Shown here in pieces: positions 1-7,816 of a DNA stretch of 64,000 nt. Below the pieces are notes generated by a model. It was not told where the DNA came from. It worked only from the letters and a program-made list of their open reading frames with translations, and searched no databases. This DNA comes from CAYMEK01 sp964389305 (GTDB lineage Bacteria; Spirochaetota; Spirochaetia; SZUA-6; DRHE01), in NCBI GenBank assembly GCA_964389305.1, contig CAYMEK010000001.1:124001-188000 (forward strand). The letters run 5' to 3'. Each line of letters begins with the position of its first letter. Position 1 is the first letter of the stretch. A program made the position numbers and the translations under genes.

Positions 1-224
1 TTCATAATTTTTGCAGCGCTTGTCTTGTCCTTCGCAATCTCCCTTGTTCCGTACATCGTTGTGCCAAGCTCTACCGCTATCCAGATATAGAAAACTATGG
101 TCTGTGCAAATGTAAAGAGACCGAAGTTCGATATGCCCAGTTTTCGGGCTAGGTAGATATTGGCGATGAAGGACGCGGCACTACCTATCACCGCGTTGAT
201 AAAGGACCATCTGAAATTCGCCAT
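1..224 (-). CDS. Wzx-type polysaccharide flippase, N-terminal fragment
   Basis: Open frame on the minus strand that runs off the left edge, so only about the first 74 residues are present. The translation starts MANFRWSFIN and continues with segments such as IANIYLARKLGISNFGLF and ELGTTMYGTREIAKDK. This is the usual beginning of MATE/Wzx (RfbX) O-antigen or capsule flippases: a first membrane helix, the LG..FGL..FA.. loop, then a second helix and a basic loop. Such proteins move undecaprenyl-linked repeat units across the inner membrane. It is the last visible gene of the minus-strand glycan operon, after the FucNAc enzymes, which fits an export role. A GTG 15 bases further upstream is an alternative start; neither has a clear ribosome binding site. 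The family call is good; the substrate cannot be inferred. Confidence 0.65.
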   Translation of the reverse strand, partial: MANFRWSFINAVIGSAASFIANIYLARKLGISNFGLFTFAQTIVFYIWIAVELGTTMYGTREIAKDKTSAAKIM

Positions 225-387
225 AACGCGTTGAAACACAGTAACGTTATGAGGTTTTTTGTTCAAAATGCAGATCTCTTTGAAGGCTGTATTTCGACTT
301 AGATTTCTGTTTCGACTTTGATTCCGAAGGTTCGACCACAACACAAGCTGAATACACCTAACCGACGCTGTTGTGGAAACAGTAGAG
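225..387. repeat. Non-coding spacer with a direct and an inverted repeat
   Basis: AT-rich spacer between fnlC and the flippase gene. It holds two 16-base near-identical copies of TTTCGACTTNGATTNC at 292-307 and 310-325 (two mismatches), and an 8-base perfect inverted repeat CCACAACA/TGTTGTGG at 336-343 and 369-376 with a 25-base loop. Neither has a T-run typical of an intrinsic terminator. They could be chance in AT-rich DNA or could tune expression between the two genes. No function is claimed. Confidence 0.3.
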
Positions 388-1515
388 CTAGTCCTTGTGC
401 CAGATGAACCTGTTTACTCGATCGTAGTACCCTAGAATTATCTTAACTACTTTGTCGGATACGTTGTCATCCCGGTAATCGTAGGGAATGTCCTTCTTTG
501 TGGTGGGCAGCAATTCCCTGGCTAATCGTATAGCGCTGATCACGCTTTCTTTTTTCAACCCTGCAACGACGATGGTGCCCTTGTCCACCGCTTCAGGCCG
601 CTCAGTACTAGTCCGCAGTAACACAGCAGGAAAACCAAGAATCGCTGACTCTTCGCTAAGTGTGCCGCTGTCGGACAACGCACAGAACGCCCGGGACTGC
701 AGCTTGTTGTAATCGTAGAATCCTACGGGTTCCATGATCCTTACCCTGTCATTGAACACTACGTTATTTTCCGCTATTGCCTTATGCGTTCGTGGGTGCG
801 TCGAGAAAACTAGCGGAAGATCGAATTCCTCCACCACTGAATTGATCGTATCTGCGATTTCTGCCAAGCTATTCCTACCGTCAACGTTTTCTTCGCGGTG
901 GACACTTACTACAAAGAATTGATCGCTGCAGAGATTGAGCTTCGTGAGAACAGTGCTTTGATTGATCTTGTCCGCCGATTTTACCAGCACCTCCTTGAGT
1001 GGAGATCCTGTGACTATGATATGATCCTTTCGGAATCCCTCGGCTATCAGGTATCTCCGACCATGCTCGGTGTAGGCAAGATTCACGTCACTAATATGGT
1101 CGATCATTTTTCTGTTGATCTCTTCAGGCACATTCAAGTCAAAACACCTGTTTCCTGCTTCCATATGAAAGATGGGAATCTTAAGCCTTTTGGCGCCGAG
1201 TGCGCACAGGGTGCTGTTGGTATCCCCAAGAATGAGAAGGGCGCTGGGCTGCTCCTTAAGCATCAACTCATAGGTCCTGGCAATAATGTTCCCGATCGTC
1301 TCACCTAGATGCCCGCCGGCACAGTTTAAGCGATAATCTGGTTTGCGGATTCCCATCTCATTGAAAAATATCTGATTAAGTGTATAGTCCCAGTTCTGGC
1401 CGGTATGGACTAGGATGTTGTTGAAATACCGATCGCATTTTTGAATCACTTCAGACAGTCTGATTATCTCAGGGCGCGTTCCAACAACAGTCATTATTTT
1501 CATCATATTATGCAT
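388..1515 (-). CDS. fnlC: UDP-N-acetylglucosamine 2-epimerase family, UDP-L-FucNAc-forming (FnlC/WbjD/CapG type)
   Basis: 375 residues, the normal length for non-hydrolysing UDP-GlcNAc 2-epimerases. The N-terminus shows the family motif VVGTRPEIIRLSEV, followed by HTGQNWDY, GDTNSTL, and MEAGNRCFDLNVPEEINR. The HTGQNWDYTLNQIFF form and the position straight after fnlA and fnlB point to the WbjD/FnlC branch rather than WecB. That branch makes UDP-N-acetyl-L-fucosamine by C2 epimerisation of UDP-L-PneNAc in the cytoplasm. Several in-frame ATGs lie within the first eight codons (residues 1, 4, 5, 8), so the exact start is uncertain. It follows fnlB after 5 bases and is clearly in the same operon. 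Base composition is less GC-rich than the right half of the window, as is common for surface-polysaccharide genes. Confidence 0.88.
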   Translation of the reverse strand: MHNMMKIMTVVGTRPEIIRLSEVIQKCDRYFNNILVHTGQNWDYTLNQIFFNEMGIRKPDYRLNCAGGHLGETIGNIIARTYELMLKEQPSALLILGDTNSTLCALGAKRLKIPIFHMEAGNRCFDLNVPEEINRKMIDHISDVNLAYTEHGRRYLIAEGFRKDHIIVTGSPLKEVLVKSADKINQSTVLTKLNLCSDQFFVVSVHREENVDGRNSLAEIADTINSVVEEFDLPLVFSTHPRTHKAIAENNVVFNDRVRIMEPVGFYDYNKLQSRAFCALSDSGTLSEESAILGFPAVLLRTSTERPEAVDKGTIVVAGLKKESVISAIRLARELLPTTKKDIPYDYRDDNVSDKVVKIILGYYDRVNRFIWHKD

Positions 1516-1520
1516 GTGCT

Positions 1521-2645
1521 CTACAACTGCTCATTGTGAGTGTCCGGTTTCTCCGCCTTGAAGATCTCGCTAGCCCAAAAGAGCGCGATTAGTTCCTCGT
1601 CGCCGGTGTTTGTAATAACATGCACAAATCCTGGCGGTATATTAAGAAACTTCACGTCGTCTCCTGACAGTTTGTAGACCAGTTTGTGGTCGTTCTGGAG
1701 ACTCCTTAGCTCGATGCACGCCCTTCCTTGGATTACACAAATCTTTTCGACTTTGGTATCATGATAGTGATTCCCACGCGTAACGCCTCGCCGCGTCTTG
1801 GAGACAAATACTTGGCCGGCGTTTAACGACTTTACAAACTCCAATAGCATACCCCGACTGTCCTCCTTGAGATCAGGCGTTTCGATTAGCTCTTCTTCAG
1901 GACAGTATGACAAATACGTCGCGTACAGATAGTGTGTAATCGGATCCAAGAGATCAGGAACAACTCTCGACAATGAGTCCTCTCTGAATCTGTGTAAGGT
2001 TGCAGCGAGTTCTCCAATCGTGATCGAGTACGTCTTGCTTATTGAGTGAAAGATATCGTTGTCTCCATGACGATCTCTCATAGCAAGTTTTACAAACTCG
2101 TTAACGACATCATCTATATACACGAAATCGATGGTCTTGTCCGAATCTACAACATTGATTTTTTTTCCTCTCGCGATGTTGTAGCAGAAAGTTGCGACTA
2201 CGGAATTATAGTTTGGCTTCGACCATTTCCCAAATACATTACTCAGGCGGTATATGTATAGAGGAGATCCCTGTTTCCGCGAAAACTCGATCAACACCCT
2301 TTCGGCCGCTTGCTTGCTCATTCCGTAAGCATTGTCCAGATCCGCCTGAATTGAGGAAGAGAAGACCAGCGGCACTCTTCTGTTGTGTTGCTGGAGTAAA
2401 GATACGACACGCTCGGCAGAAGCAATATTGCCCGCAAACTCACGCTCATCTTCCGGTCTGCTGATACCAGCTAGTTGAAAAACAATGTCCGCTTGCTTAA
2501 TAGAATACACAAGATAGCGTTCATCCATATTTATGTCATATGTGAAAAGCTCGACATTCTCAATTCTGTCCAAAGCAACGCAGAGATTCTTTCCGATGAA
2601 ACCGTCGGATCCAGTTACCAGAACGCATTTCTTTTCAACTGCCAC
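1521..2645 (-). CDS. fnlB: UDP-2-acetamido-2,6-dideoxy-hexulose reductase with C-terminal cupin (FnlB/WbjC/CapF)
   Basis: 374 residues in two domains. Residues 1 to about 245 form an extended SDR fold with the dinucleotide loop TGSDGFIGKN and an active-site-like YGMSK. Residues from about 265 to the end form a cupin with GVTRGNHYHDTKVEKICVIQG, the metal-binding histidine pattern of CapF. CapF/WbjC enzymes epimerise C3 in the cupin and reduce C4 with NADPH in the SDR domain, giving UDP-L-PneNAc for the next enzyme, FnlC. The domain order and length match the family exactly. Its start overlaps the end of fnlA by 11 bases, which suggests translational coupling. The role in L-FucNAc synthesis is well supported by the intact A-B-C set. 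Confidence 0.9.
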   Translation of the reverse strand: MAVEKKCVLVTGSDGFIGKNLCVALDRIENVELFTYDINMDERYLVYSIKQADIVFQLAGISRPEDEREFAGNIASAERVVSLLQQHNRRVPLVFSSSIQADLDNAYGMSKQAAERVLIEFSRKQGSPLYIYRLSNVFGKWSKPNYNSVVATFCYNIARGKKINVVDSDKTIDFVYIDDVVNEFVKLAMRDRHGDNDIFHSISKTYSITIGELAATLHRFREDSLSRVVPDLLDPITHYLYATYLSYCPEEELIETPDLKEDSRGMLLEFVKSLNAGQVFVSKTRRGVTRGNHYHDTKVEKICVIQGRACIELRSLQNDHKLVYKLSGDDVKFLNIPPGFVHVITNTGDEELIALFWASEIFKAEKPDTHNEQL

Positions 2646-3690
2646 GCCTCAACTCCCGCTGGATGAGTGGTATTGTCAGCAGCAATTCGGTGAGAGCCTT
2701 CTCATCCAGACGTCTAGCGTTGAACGATGTATAGTCCTGCTCGGACGAGATGCGATTCTGCCCTTCATCGAAGAATTGCTCGTAATTCATGTCTCTTGCG
2801 TCTGCGCGTACTCGATAACAATCGCCAAGGTCTTCAGCCCGAACAAATTCTTCGCGGGTTAACAGCGTCTCATGCTTTTTTTCCCCATGCCTTGTGCCAA
2901 TTATTCTTGTTTCGTTATTCGCGGAGAATATCTTCTTGAGGGCGTTCACGAGTGTCCCGATGGTCGCGGCAGGCGCTTTTTGGACGAGCAGATCCCCCTG
3001 ATTGCCATCTTGGAAGGCGAAAAGCACGAGGTTCACAGATTCTTCAAGAGACATCATAAATCGCGTCATTTCGGGATCTGTTACGGTTATCGGCTTATTG
3101 CTCTTGATTTGGCTGATGAAAAGCGGGATTACCGATCCACGTGTCGCGATGACATTGCCGTAACGCGTTCCACATACTACCGTCTGATTTCTCTCTTTCA
3201 ACATCCGTGATTTCGCGACCATCACTTTTTCAGCTAAGGCTTTAGTCAACCCCATCGCATTGATTGGGTAAACGGCCTTGTCAGTGCTCAGAATGACAAT
3301 TTTCCTGATCCGGTTTCGAAGCGCTGAATCGATCACATTCGAGGTTCCAAGCACATTGGTTCTCACCGCTTCAAGAGGGTAAAACTCACAGGAAGGCACC
3401 TGCTTCAGCGCGGCCGCGTGAAATACGAAGTTCACGTCTCGCATCGCATAGTCCAGACTTGCCATATCTCTTACATCACCTAGAAAGAACTTGACTCTGC
3501 TGTCGTTGAATAGCCTCCTCATCTCATCCTGTTTTTTTTCGTCTCTGCTGAAAATCCTTACTTCCCCGATTCCTGTCTCCAACAATCTAGCGCTGACAGC
3601 GTTTCCAAAAGATCCCGTCCCGCCGGTAATGAGGACAATCTGCTTGCGGATCAATCTTTCTAACGTATCTGACATCTCGGCTTCTTTCAT
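2635..3690 (-). CDS. fnlA: UDP-GlcNAc 4,6-dehydratase / 5-epimerase (FnlA/WbjB/CapE)
   Basis: 351-residue SDR of the CapD/FlaA1 group. Residues 23-30 carry the cofactor loop GGTGSFGN. The STDKAVYPINAMGLTK segment replaces the usual YxxxK with MxxxK, a hallmark of inverting UDP-GlcNAc 4,6-dehydratases of the CapE/WbjB type. VCGTRYGNVIATRGSVIP is also typical. The enzyme converts UDP-GlcNAc into the 6-deoxy-4-keto L-sugars that feed FnlB and FnlC. It is the first of three consecutive genes for UDP-N-acetyl-L-fucosamine. A second in-frame ATG at residue 6 is an alternative start; neither start has a strong ribosome binding site. It lies 32 bases after the GalE-like gene in the same transcription direction. 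Confidence 0.9.
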   Translation of the reverse strand: MKEAEMSDTLERLIRKQIVLITGGTGSFGNAVSARLLETGIGEVRIFSRDEKKQDEMRRLFNDSRVKFFLGDVRDMASLDYAMRDVNFVFHAAALKQVPSCEFYPLEAVRTNVLGTSNVIDSALRNRIRKIVILSTDKAVYPINAMGLTKALAEKVMVAKSRMLKERNQTVVCGTRYGNVIATRGSVIPLFISQIKSNKPITVTDPEMTRFMMSLEESVNLVLFAFQDGNQGDLLVQKAPAATIGTLVNALKKIFSANNETRIIGTRHGEKKHETLLTREEFVRAEDLGDCYRVRADARDMNYEQFFDEGQNRISSEQDYTSFNARRLDEKALTELLLTIPLIQRELRRGS

Positions 3691-3722
3691 TAAGCGTTAG
3701 GCCGCCTCACGCGTTATGGATG

Positions 3723-4685
3723 CTACCTCCAATCCTCACATAGACTTCTCAATTCTTCTCGAAGTCTTGTTCCTGGCTTGAATCCCAACGAATCTTCAGA
3801 CTTGGAAATATCTGAAACGCTTCTCTGAATCTCTCCGTTTCTCAGACTGCTAAATAATATTCTCACATAATCGTGACCATCATTACCACAACATTCCGTT
3901 AGGATGTTGGCAACATCAATTACCCTCGTTTCAATTCCCGATCCGATTTGAAAAACCAGACTGTTGATTGAAGGCGGTACTTCAAAGTTCAGCGCAAGCT
4001 CGATAGCCTGACAGATATCCAGTACGTGAACGAAATCCCGGGTCTGCGTGCCGTCGCCGTATACCTCCAGTGGTTCGCCCAGCTTAGCCCTCTTGATGAA
4101 TCTGGCGATAACCGAGTCCTTGTGGTTTGAATAGAGCCCATAAACGTTGGAAAACCGCAATGCTATGGCCTTTATTCCATAGGAAAGGAAATACGCAGAG
4201 CATAAGGCCTCTCCATGAAGTTTACTGGCGCCATACGGCGACATAGGAAGCGGCACCATTTCTTCGTGTATTGGCGGAGTTTGCTCTCCCACCGAAGCGT
4301 TCGATGAGGCAAATACAAAGGTGTCAATTCCACTTGCCCGAGAGGCTTCAATCGCATTGAAAGTGCCGACGGAATTTACAGCAAAGCATTGATTTGGGTT
4401 CTCGATGGACTGTACTACTCCTGGATGGGCGGCGAGATGAATTACGACTTCGTTGCCCCTCATGGACGCCTCGAGCGCCTCATAATCCTGGATATCTCCT
4501 TCGACAAAGTCGATCTTGCCGTTCTGCTTCGAATCCCGCACAGCATGATCCAGATTCTCTTTTGACACCGCGGAGAGATTGTCGAATACAGTGATCGCAT
4601 ATCCGCCTTTGTCCAGGAGGTATTTGACGAGATTCGCTCCGATGAAGCCCACTCCTCCCGTAAGAAAGACCTTGATCGCCTTCAC
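3723..4685 (-). CDS. GalE-like NAD-dependent sugar-nucleotide epimerase/dehydratase
   Basis: 320 residues from a GTG that overlaps the TAG stop of the thioredoxin gene (TAGTG). The frame stays open a further 84 codons upstream, but that part lies inside thioredoxin and is arginine-rich nonsense, so the GTG start immediately before KAIKVFLTGG is preferred. The Rossmann loop is GGVGFIGANL and the catalytic pair is YGASK, with an upstream FASSNASVGE serine segment. RFSNVYG and DFVHVLDICQAI are typical of UDP-glucose 4-epimerase-like SDRs. The protein probably interconverts or dehydrates an NDP-hexose for the glycan made by this operon. Substrate cannot be assigned; UDP-GlcNAc/GalNAc or UDP-Glc/Gal are possible. 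Confidence 0.82.
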   Translation of the reverse strand: MKAIKVFLTGGVGFIGANLVKYLLDKGGYAITVFDNLSAVSKENLDHAVRDSKQNGKIDFVEGDIQDYEALEASMRGNEVVIHLAAHPGVVQSIENPNQCFAVNSVGTFNAIEASRASGIDTFVFASSNASVGEQTPPIHEEMVPLPMSPYGASKLHGEALCSAYFLSYGIKAIALRFSNVYGLYSNHKDSVIARFIKRAKLGEPLEVYGDGTQTRDFVHVLDICQAIELALNFEVPPSINSLVFQIGSGIETRVIDVANILTECCGNDGHDYVRILFSSLRNGEIQRSVSDISKSEDSLGFKPGTRLREELRSLCEDWR

Positions 4686-5032
4686 TAATAGCTGTCGACC
4701 CCGGTTTCGGAACTTTCGATCAAAGCCAGGAGCTGCTTCTTGGATCGAGCTCCGATCAGCTTGCGCGCGGCAGATCCATTCTTGAAGAGGATGAATGTCG
4801 GCACTCCGGTTATCTCGCAGAGCAACCCTATGCGGGGGTTCTGATCCACGTTCAACTTTCCGACTCTTATTGCCCCGTCGAGCTCGTCGGCCAGTTCGTC
4901 GATTACCGGCTCGGTCATTTTGCAGGCCGTACACCACGAGCCCCAGAACTCCACGAGCACGGGGATCCTCGATAAGAGAACTTCTTCTTCGAAATTAGCG
5001 TCGGTAAATACCAGCCCTCGTTTCATGCTCAC
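4685..5032 (-). CDS. Thioredoxin-like protein
   Basis: 115 residues, the length of a classical cytoplasmic thioredoxin and without a signal peptide. The active site is WCTAC (Cys34, Cys37) instead of WCGPC. The cis-proline segment GVPTFILFKNG and the loop VDQNPRIG are present. The GTG start (with a possible ATG two codons later) overlaps the end of the sqdB-like gene by 38 bases, so it is embedded in the operon. Thioredoxin donates electrons to APS/PAPS reductases. Here it sits between ATP sulfurylase genes and a sulfite-using sugar synthase, so a role in reducing activated sulfate to sulfite is an attractive inference. No APS reductase gene is present in the window, so this link is not proven. 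Confidence 0.85.
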   Translation of the reverse strand: MSMKRGLVFTDANFEEEVLLSRIPVLVEFWGSWCTACKMTEPVIDELADELDGAIRVGKLNVDQNPRIGLLCEITGVPTFILFKNGSAARKLIGARSKKQLLALIESSETGVDSY

Positions 5033-6524
5033 GGATTTCCCGTTCCAGCTCGATCAACTCCAACCTTTCTACTTTTCTCTTTTGCCCGGACCACCAGGTG
5101 CTGGGTACAATCAGGTGCTTTTTCTCTTCAATCCGTTTGCGTATTTGCGGCTCGGTGAGAAGCCTGAACATTCTATGAACTTCATCTTCGACGCTCACCC
5201 GGGGCTCGAATGCGTACTTTTGGGGGAGATTTTCGTAGATGGCCTCAAAAGGATGCCGGTCCGCTTCGACCCTGGGATTCTCCACCCTTTGGAGCTGAAC
5301 AGGAAGATCGAAGTATTCTCTGCCGATGCTTGCCACAATGTAGGCCAGCTTTCTAGCGCTGTGAACACCGGAGATCTGGTTTACCACGGCGTACTGGCCC
5401 GGCTCGGGCGGAGAGGCGATCAGCCGGGTCATGCATTCCATGGCATCCCGCAATGCTATAAAGCCCCTGACCTGCTCCCCTGCTCCGTACAGGGTCAGAG
5501 GAATCCCCACAACAGCCTGGGCTACGAAACGGTTGATGATGGTCCCGAACCATTCGTCGATGTCGAGGCGGGTGCGAAGCCTGGGATCGGCCGCCAGCTG
5601 CTCTGTATGGACGCCGAAAATGACGCCCTGCATGATGTCGTAGGACCTCAACCACCAGTACTTGCAGGCCTCATACACGTTGAATGTATCCTGCACTTTT
5701 GAGCAGTGATAGAAAGAACCGGGATCGCGAGGGGTGAGCTCGCCTCCAAGGCTCCATTCCCGATCGTCCCACTGCAGCACCGCATCGGCCGGAAAGATCC
5801 CTTCGAACAGCGGCCGTCCGGTCAGCGGGGTGCCGTATTCCCCCATTGTCCCGAGTTTGAGAAGCGAGCTCTCGGGAACCGTGTCCCGCATCGAAAAAAG
5901 CAATGCCAGGGTTCCCAGCACGTTGTTCCCCTGCACCGTGATGGCGTGCTCGACGTCGATCATGCTGAAAGGAGCCGAGGGGTTTTCCGCATAGTGAACG
6001 ATCGCCTCTGGCTTTTCCTCTTCGATGAACTCTTTCAACCGGGTTCTCTCGGTAAGCACATCCATCTGCCGGAAGTTGATGTTGACCCCCAGTACTTCAC
6101 TGGCCGCGTGCAGCCGATCGGTCATCGTTGCAATGGGAACCGCCGTGTGAGCGCCCCTCTCTCTGACCCAGTTCCTGCGGTTGTAGTTGTCCACTCCGCT
6201 CACCTGGCAGCCGAGGCTGCTCAGCCACAGGGCGAGGGTCCAGCCAAGATAGCCGTCGATGCCCAGTATCATCACCCGCATGTTTTTCAAAAGCAATCCG
6301 TACGGTGTTTTCTCCCACTCCGGGCACTGCTGGAAGGTGATTCCCTGCGGATCGTACAGGCCCAACTTCGGCCGCCGTTTGCACTCCGCCATCATATGCG
6401 TTTCCTGGCTGGAATCCGGCTCTTTTTCGAAATTTACGGTGGATTGTCCGCAGGAGCGAAAGTCCACCTTTCCGGCAAGACCTATCGCCGGGCAGTTCCA
6501 GCAGGTGCATTCGGCATTGTGCAT
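4995..6524 (-). CDS. UDP-sulfoquinovose synthase-like SDR (SqdB/SQD1/Agl3 family) with Cys-rich N-terminal extension
   Basis: 509 residues; the SDR core starts near residue 82. MRVMILGIDGYLGW, VDNYNRRNW, PIATMTDR, FSMIDVEHAI, NNVLGTL and KLGTMGEYGTP follow the SQD1 pattern closely. So do FYHCSKVQD (YxxxK), QGVIFGVHT, RLDIDEWFGTIINRFVAQAVVG and NPRVEA. SQD1-type enzymes join sulfite to UDP-glucose to give UDP-sulfoquinovose. The first 81 residues are extra and hold Cys at 6, 8, 11, 25, 48 and 67, beginning CTCWNCP, possibly a metal site. A strong AGGAGG eight bases before the ATG supports this long start. The gene lies 11 bases after the phosphatase-superfamily gene and overlaps thioredoxin. 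Family membership is strong; the exact sugar product and the role of the extension are open. Confidence 0.85.
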   Translation of the reverse strand: MHNAECTCWNCPAIGLAGKVDFRSCGQSTVNFEKEPDSSQETHMMAECKRRPKLGLYDPQGITFQQCPEWEKTPYGLLLKNMRVMILGIDGYLGWTLALWLSSLGCQVSGVDNYNRRNWVRERGAHTAVPIATMTDRLHAASEVLGVNINFRQMDVLTERTRLKEFIEEEKPEAIVHYAENPSAPFSMIDVEHAITVQGNNVLGTLALLFSMRDTVPESSLLKLGTMGEYGTPLTGRPLFEGIFPADAVLQWDDREWSLGGELTPRDPGSFYHCSKVQDTFNVYEACKYWWLRSYDIMQGVIFGVHTEQLAADPRLRTRLDIDEWFGTIINRFVAQAVVGIPLTLYGAGEQVRGFIALRDAMECMTRLIASPPEPGQYAVVNQISGVHSARKLAYIVASIGREYFDLPVQLQRVENPRVEADRHPFEAIYENLPQKYAFEPRVSVEDEVHRMFRLLTEPQIRKRIEEKKHLIVPSTWWSGQKRKVERLELIELEREIREHETRAGIYRR

Positions 6525-6535
6525 GATGTTTCCTC

Positions 6536-7816
6536 CTATGCCCGTAGATTCTTCTCCATGATGCTTCGTACATCGAATATAGAAGGCTTGTCGGGAATAT
6601 CGCCCGCCTCAATCGCGCCGGCGGCCAACAAAAACGCATTGTCCGCCGTGTGTTTCCCTGTGAAAATCCCCCTGCCGGACAGGGTTACGGCCTTCGGGTT
6701 CGCCTTCAAGTTTACTCCCGAGCCGCCGCTCAGGACCAGATCGGGCGCTTGTTCCATGAAGGGCCCCGAATATATCTCTTCTTTGCGGAACATGCTGCCG
6801 ATTACCTTTTTGCCGTCTATTTCAAGCGACTTAAAAAAAGATACCAGATCGTCCAATACCTTGCTCCGGTCGTTGTTTTGTACCGCGCCGTAGGGGTATT
6901 TCCCTTTCAGATGCACATAAACTCTAGCGGGATCCAAGGTAAAAGCCTTTGTGGAAGAATCGATGTTGCCAAGCGCCGCTTCTTTATGCTCCTTGAACTG
7001 CAGAAATCCTGCTTCCTTTAAAGCATAGCTGATATATACATCCACCTCCAGCTTCTCGAAGCCGTGATCCGAGGCGATGACCAACAGATCCTCATCACCG
7101 AGAGCACCCTCTATCTCGCCGATGATCTCATCGATTCTCCGAAAGTGCTTTTCGAAGTCTCCATGGTGTCGGTGATCGACGTCTTCATGGGCATCCCACA
7201 GGAAGTGCATCAGCCTGTCGGTGCCGGTGAACACCAGCATGAACAGCCGCCAGTCTTCGGTTTCCCAAAGGTAATGGTATGTTCGTATTCTGGCCTCGAG
7301 AGTTCTGTCCAGATCGGCAAGAAACAACTCGAAGGATCGGTGCGCCCTGGCGGCGTCCACATCCACCCGATAATCGAGCTCTGTCAGGGTCGAAACGAGG
7401 GATGGCGGATAAACGCTTTTTCCAAAATCTACGGATACAAATCCGGATATATGAACGCCGTTCATCGCCCTGGCAGGGTAGGTCGACGGTACATTCATTA
7501 TGACCGATCTGAACGCCTTCGTATCCCAGAACGGCGGTTCCCGCAGATCGCTGTAATTGGGAAACCTCAAGGTATAGGTATTGGGATGCAGGTCCGTAAA
7601 TCCGAACACACCGTGCCGGCCCGGGTTTTTCCCCGTAATTATTGATGACCAGGCTACCGAGGAGACTTCGGGGATCGACGAGCTCATCTTTTTGAATATG
7701 CCGCGATCGATCACCCTCCCCACGTTCGACATCAGGCCCGCCTCTGAAAACTCCTTGATCATTTCAAAGGGCACGCCATCAAGACCGACGAAAACCGTTT
7801 TCCTTTTTCTTTTCAC
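6536..7816 (-). CDS. Alkaline-phosphatase-superfamily phosphodiesterase/nucleotide pyrophosphatase-like protein
   Basis: 426 residues without signal peptide or membrane helix, so probably cytoplasmic. Asp13 in VGLDGVPFEMI, the VSSVAWSSIITGKNPGRHG block and ASDHGFEKL later on are the metal-binding and nucleophile motifs of the PF01663-type phosphodiesterase/NPP branch. The nucleophile position, normally Thr nine residues before TG, appears to be Ser52. A C-terminal His (GKHTADN) would complete the metal site. The ATG overlaps the TGA stop of cysN. Placement between ATP sulfurylase and the sulfoquinovose-synthase-like gene suggests action on an activated-sulfate nucleotide or on a sugar nucleotide, but this is inference only. 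A sulfatase or phosphonate hydrolase activity cannot be excluded. Confidence 0.75.
   Translation of the reverse strand: MKRKRKTVFVGLDGVPFEMIKEFSEAGLMSNVGRVIDRGIFKKMSSSIPEVSSVAWSSIITGKNPGRHGVFGFTDLHPNTYTLRFPNYSDLREPPFWDTKAFRSVIMNVPSTYPARAMNGVHISGFVSVDFGKSVYPPSLVSTLTELDYRVDVDAARAHRSFELFLADLDRTLEARIRTYHYLWETEDWRLFMLVFTGTDRLMHFLWDAHEDVDHRHHGDFEKHFRRIDEIIGEIEGALGDEDLLVIASDHGFEKLEVDVYISYALKEAGFLQFKEHKEAALGNIDSSTKAFTLDPARVYVHLKGKYPYGAVQNNDRSKVLDDLVSFFKSLEIDGKKVIGSMFRKEEIYSGPFMEQAPDLVLSGGSGVNLKANPKAVTLSGRGIFTGKHTADNAFLLAAGAIEAGDIPDKPSIFDVRSIMEKNLRA

Noticed and set aside
4686..4937. 84-codon N-terminal extension of the GalE-like protein
   Set aside because: It lies wholly inside thioredoxin in another frame and is arginine-rich nonsense; the GTG at 4685 directly precedes the Rossmann fold.
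5706..6893. 395-codon plus-strand frame opposite the SqdB-like gene
   Set aside because: No recognisable domain, while the minus strand carries strong SDR and phosphodiesterase motifs over the same bases.
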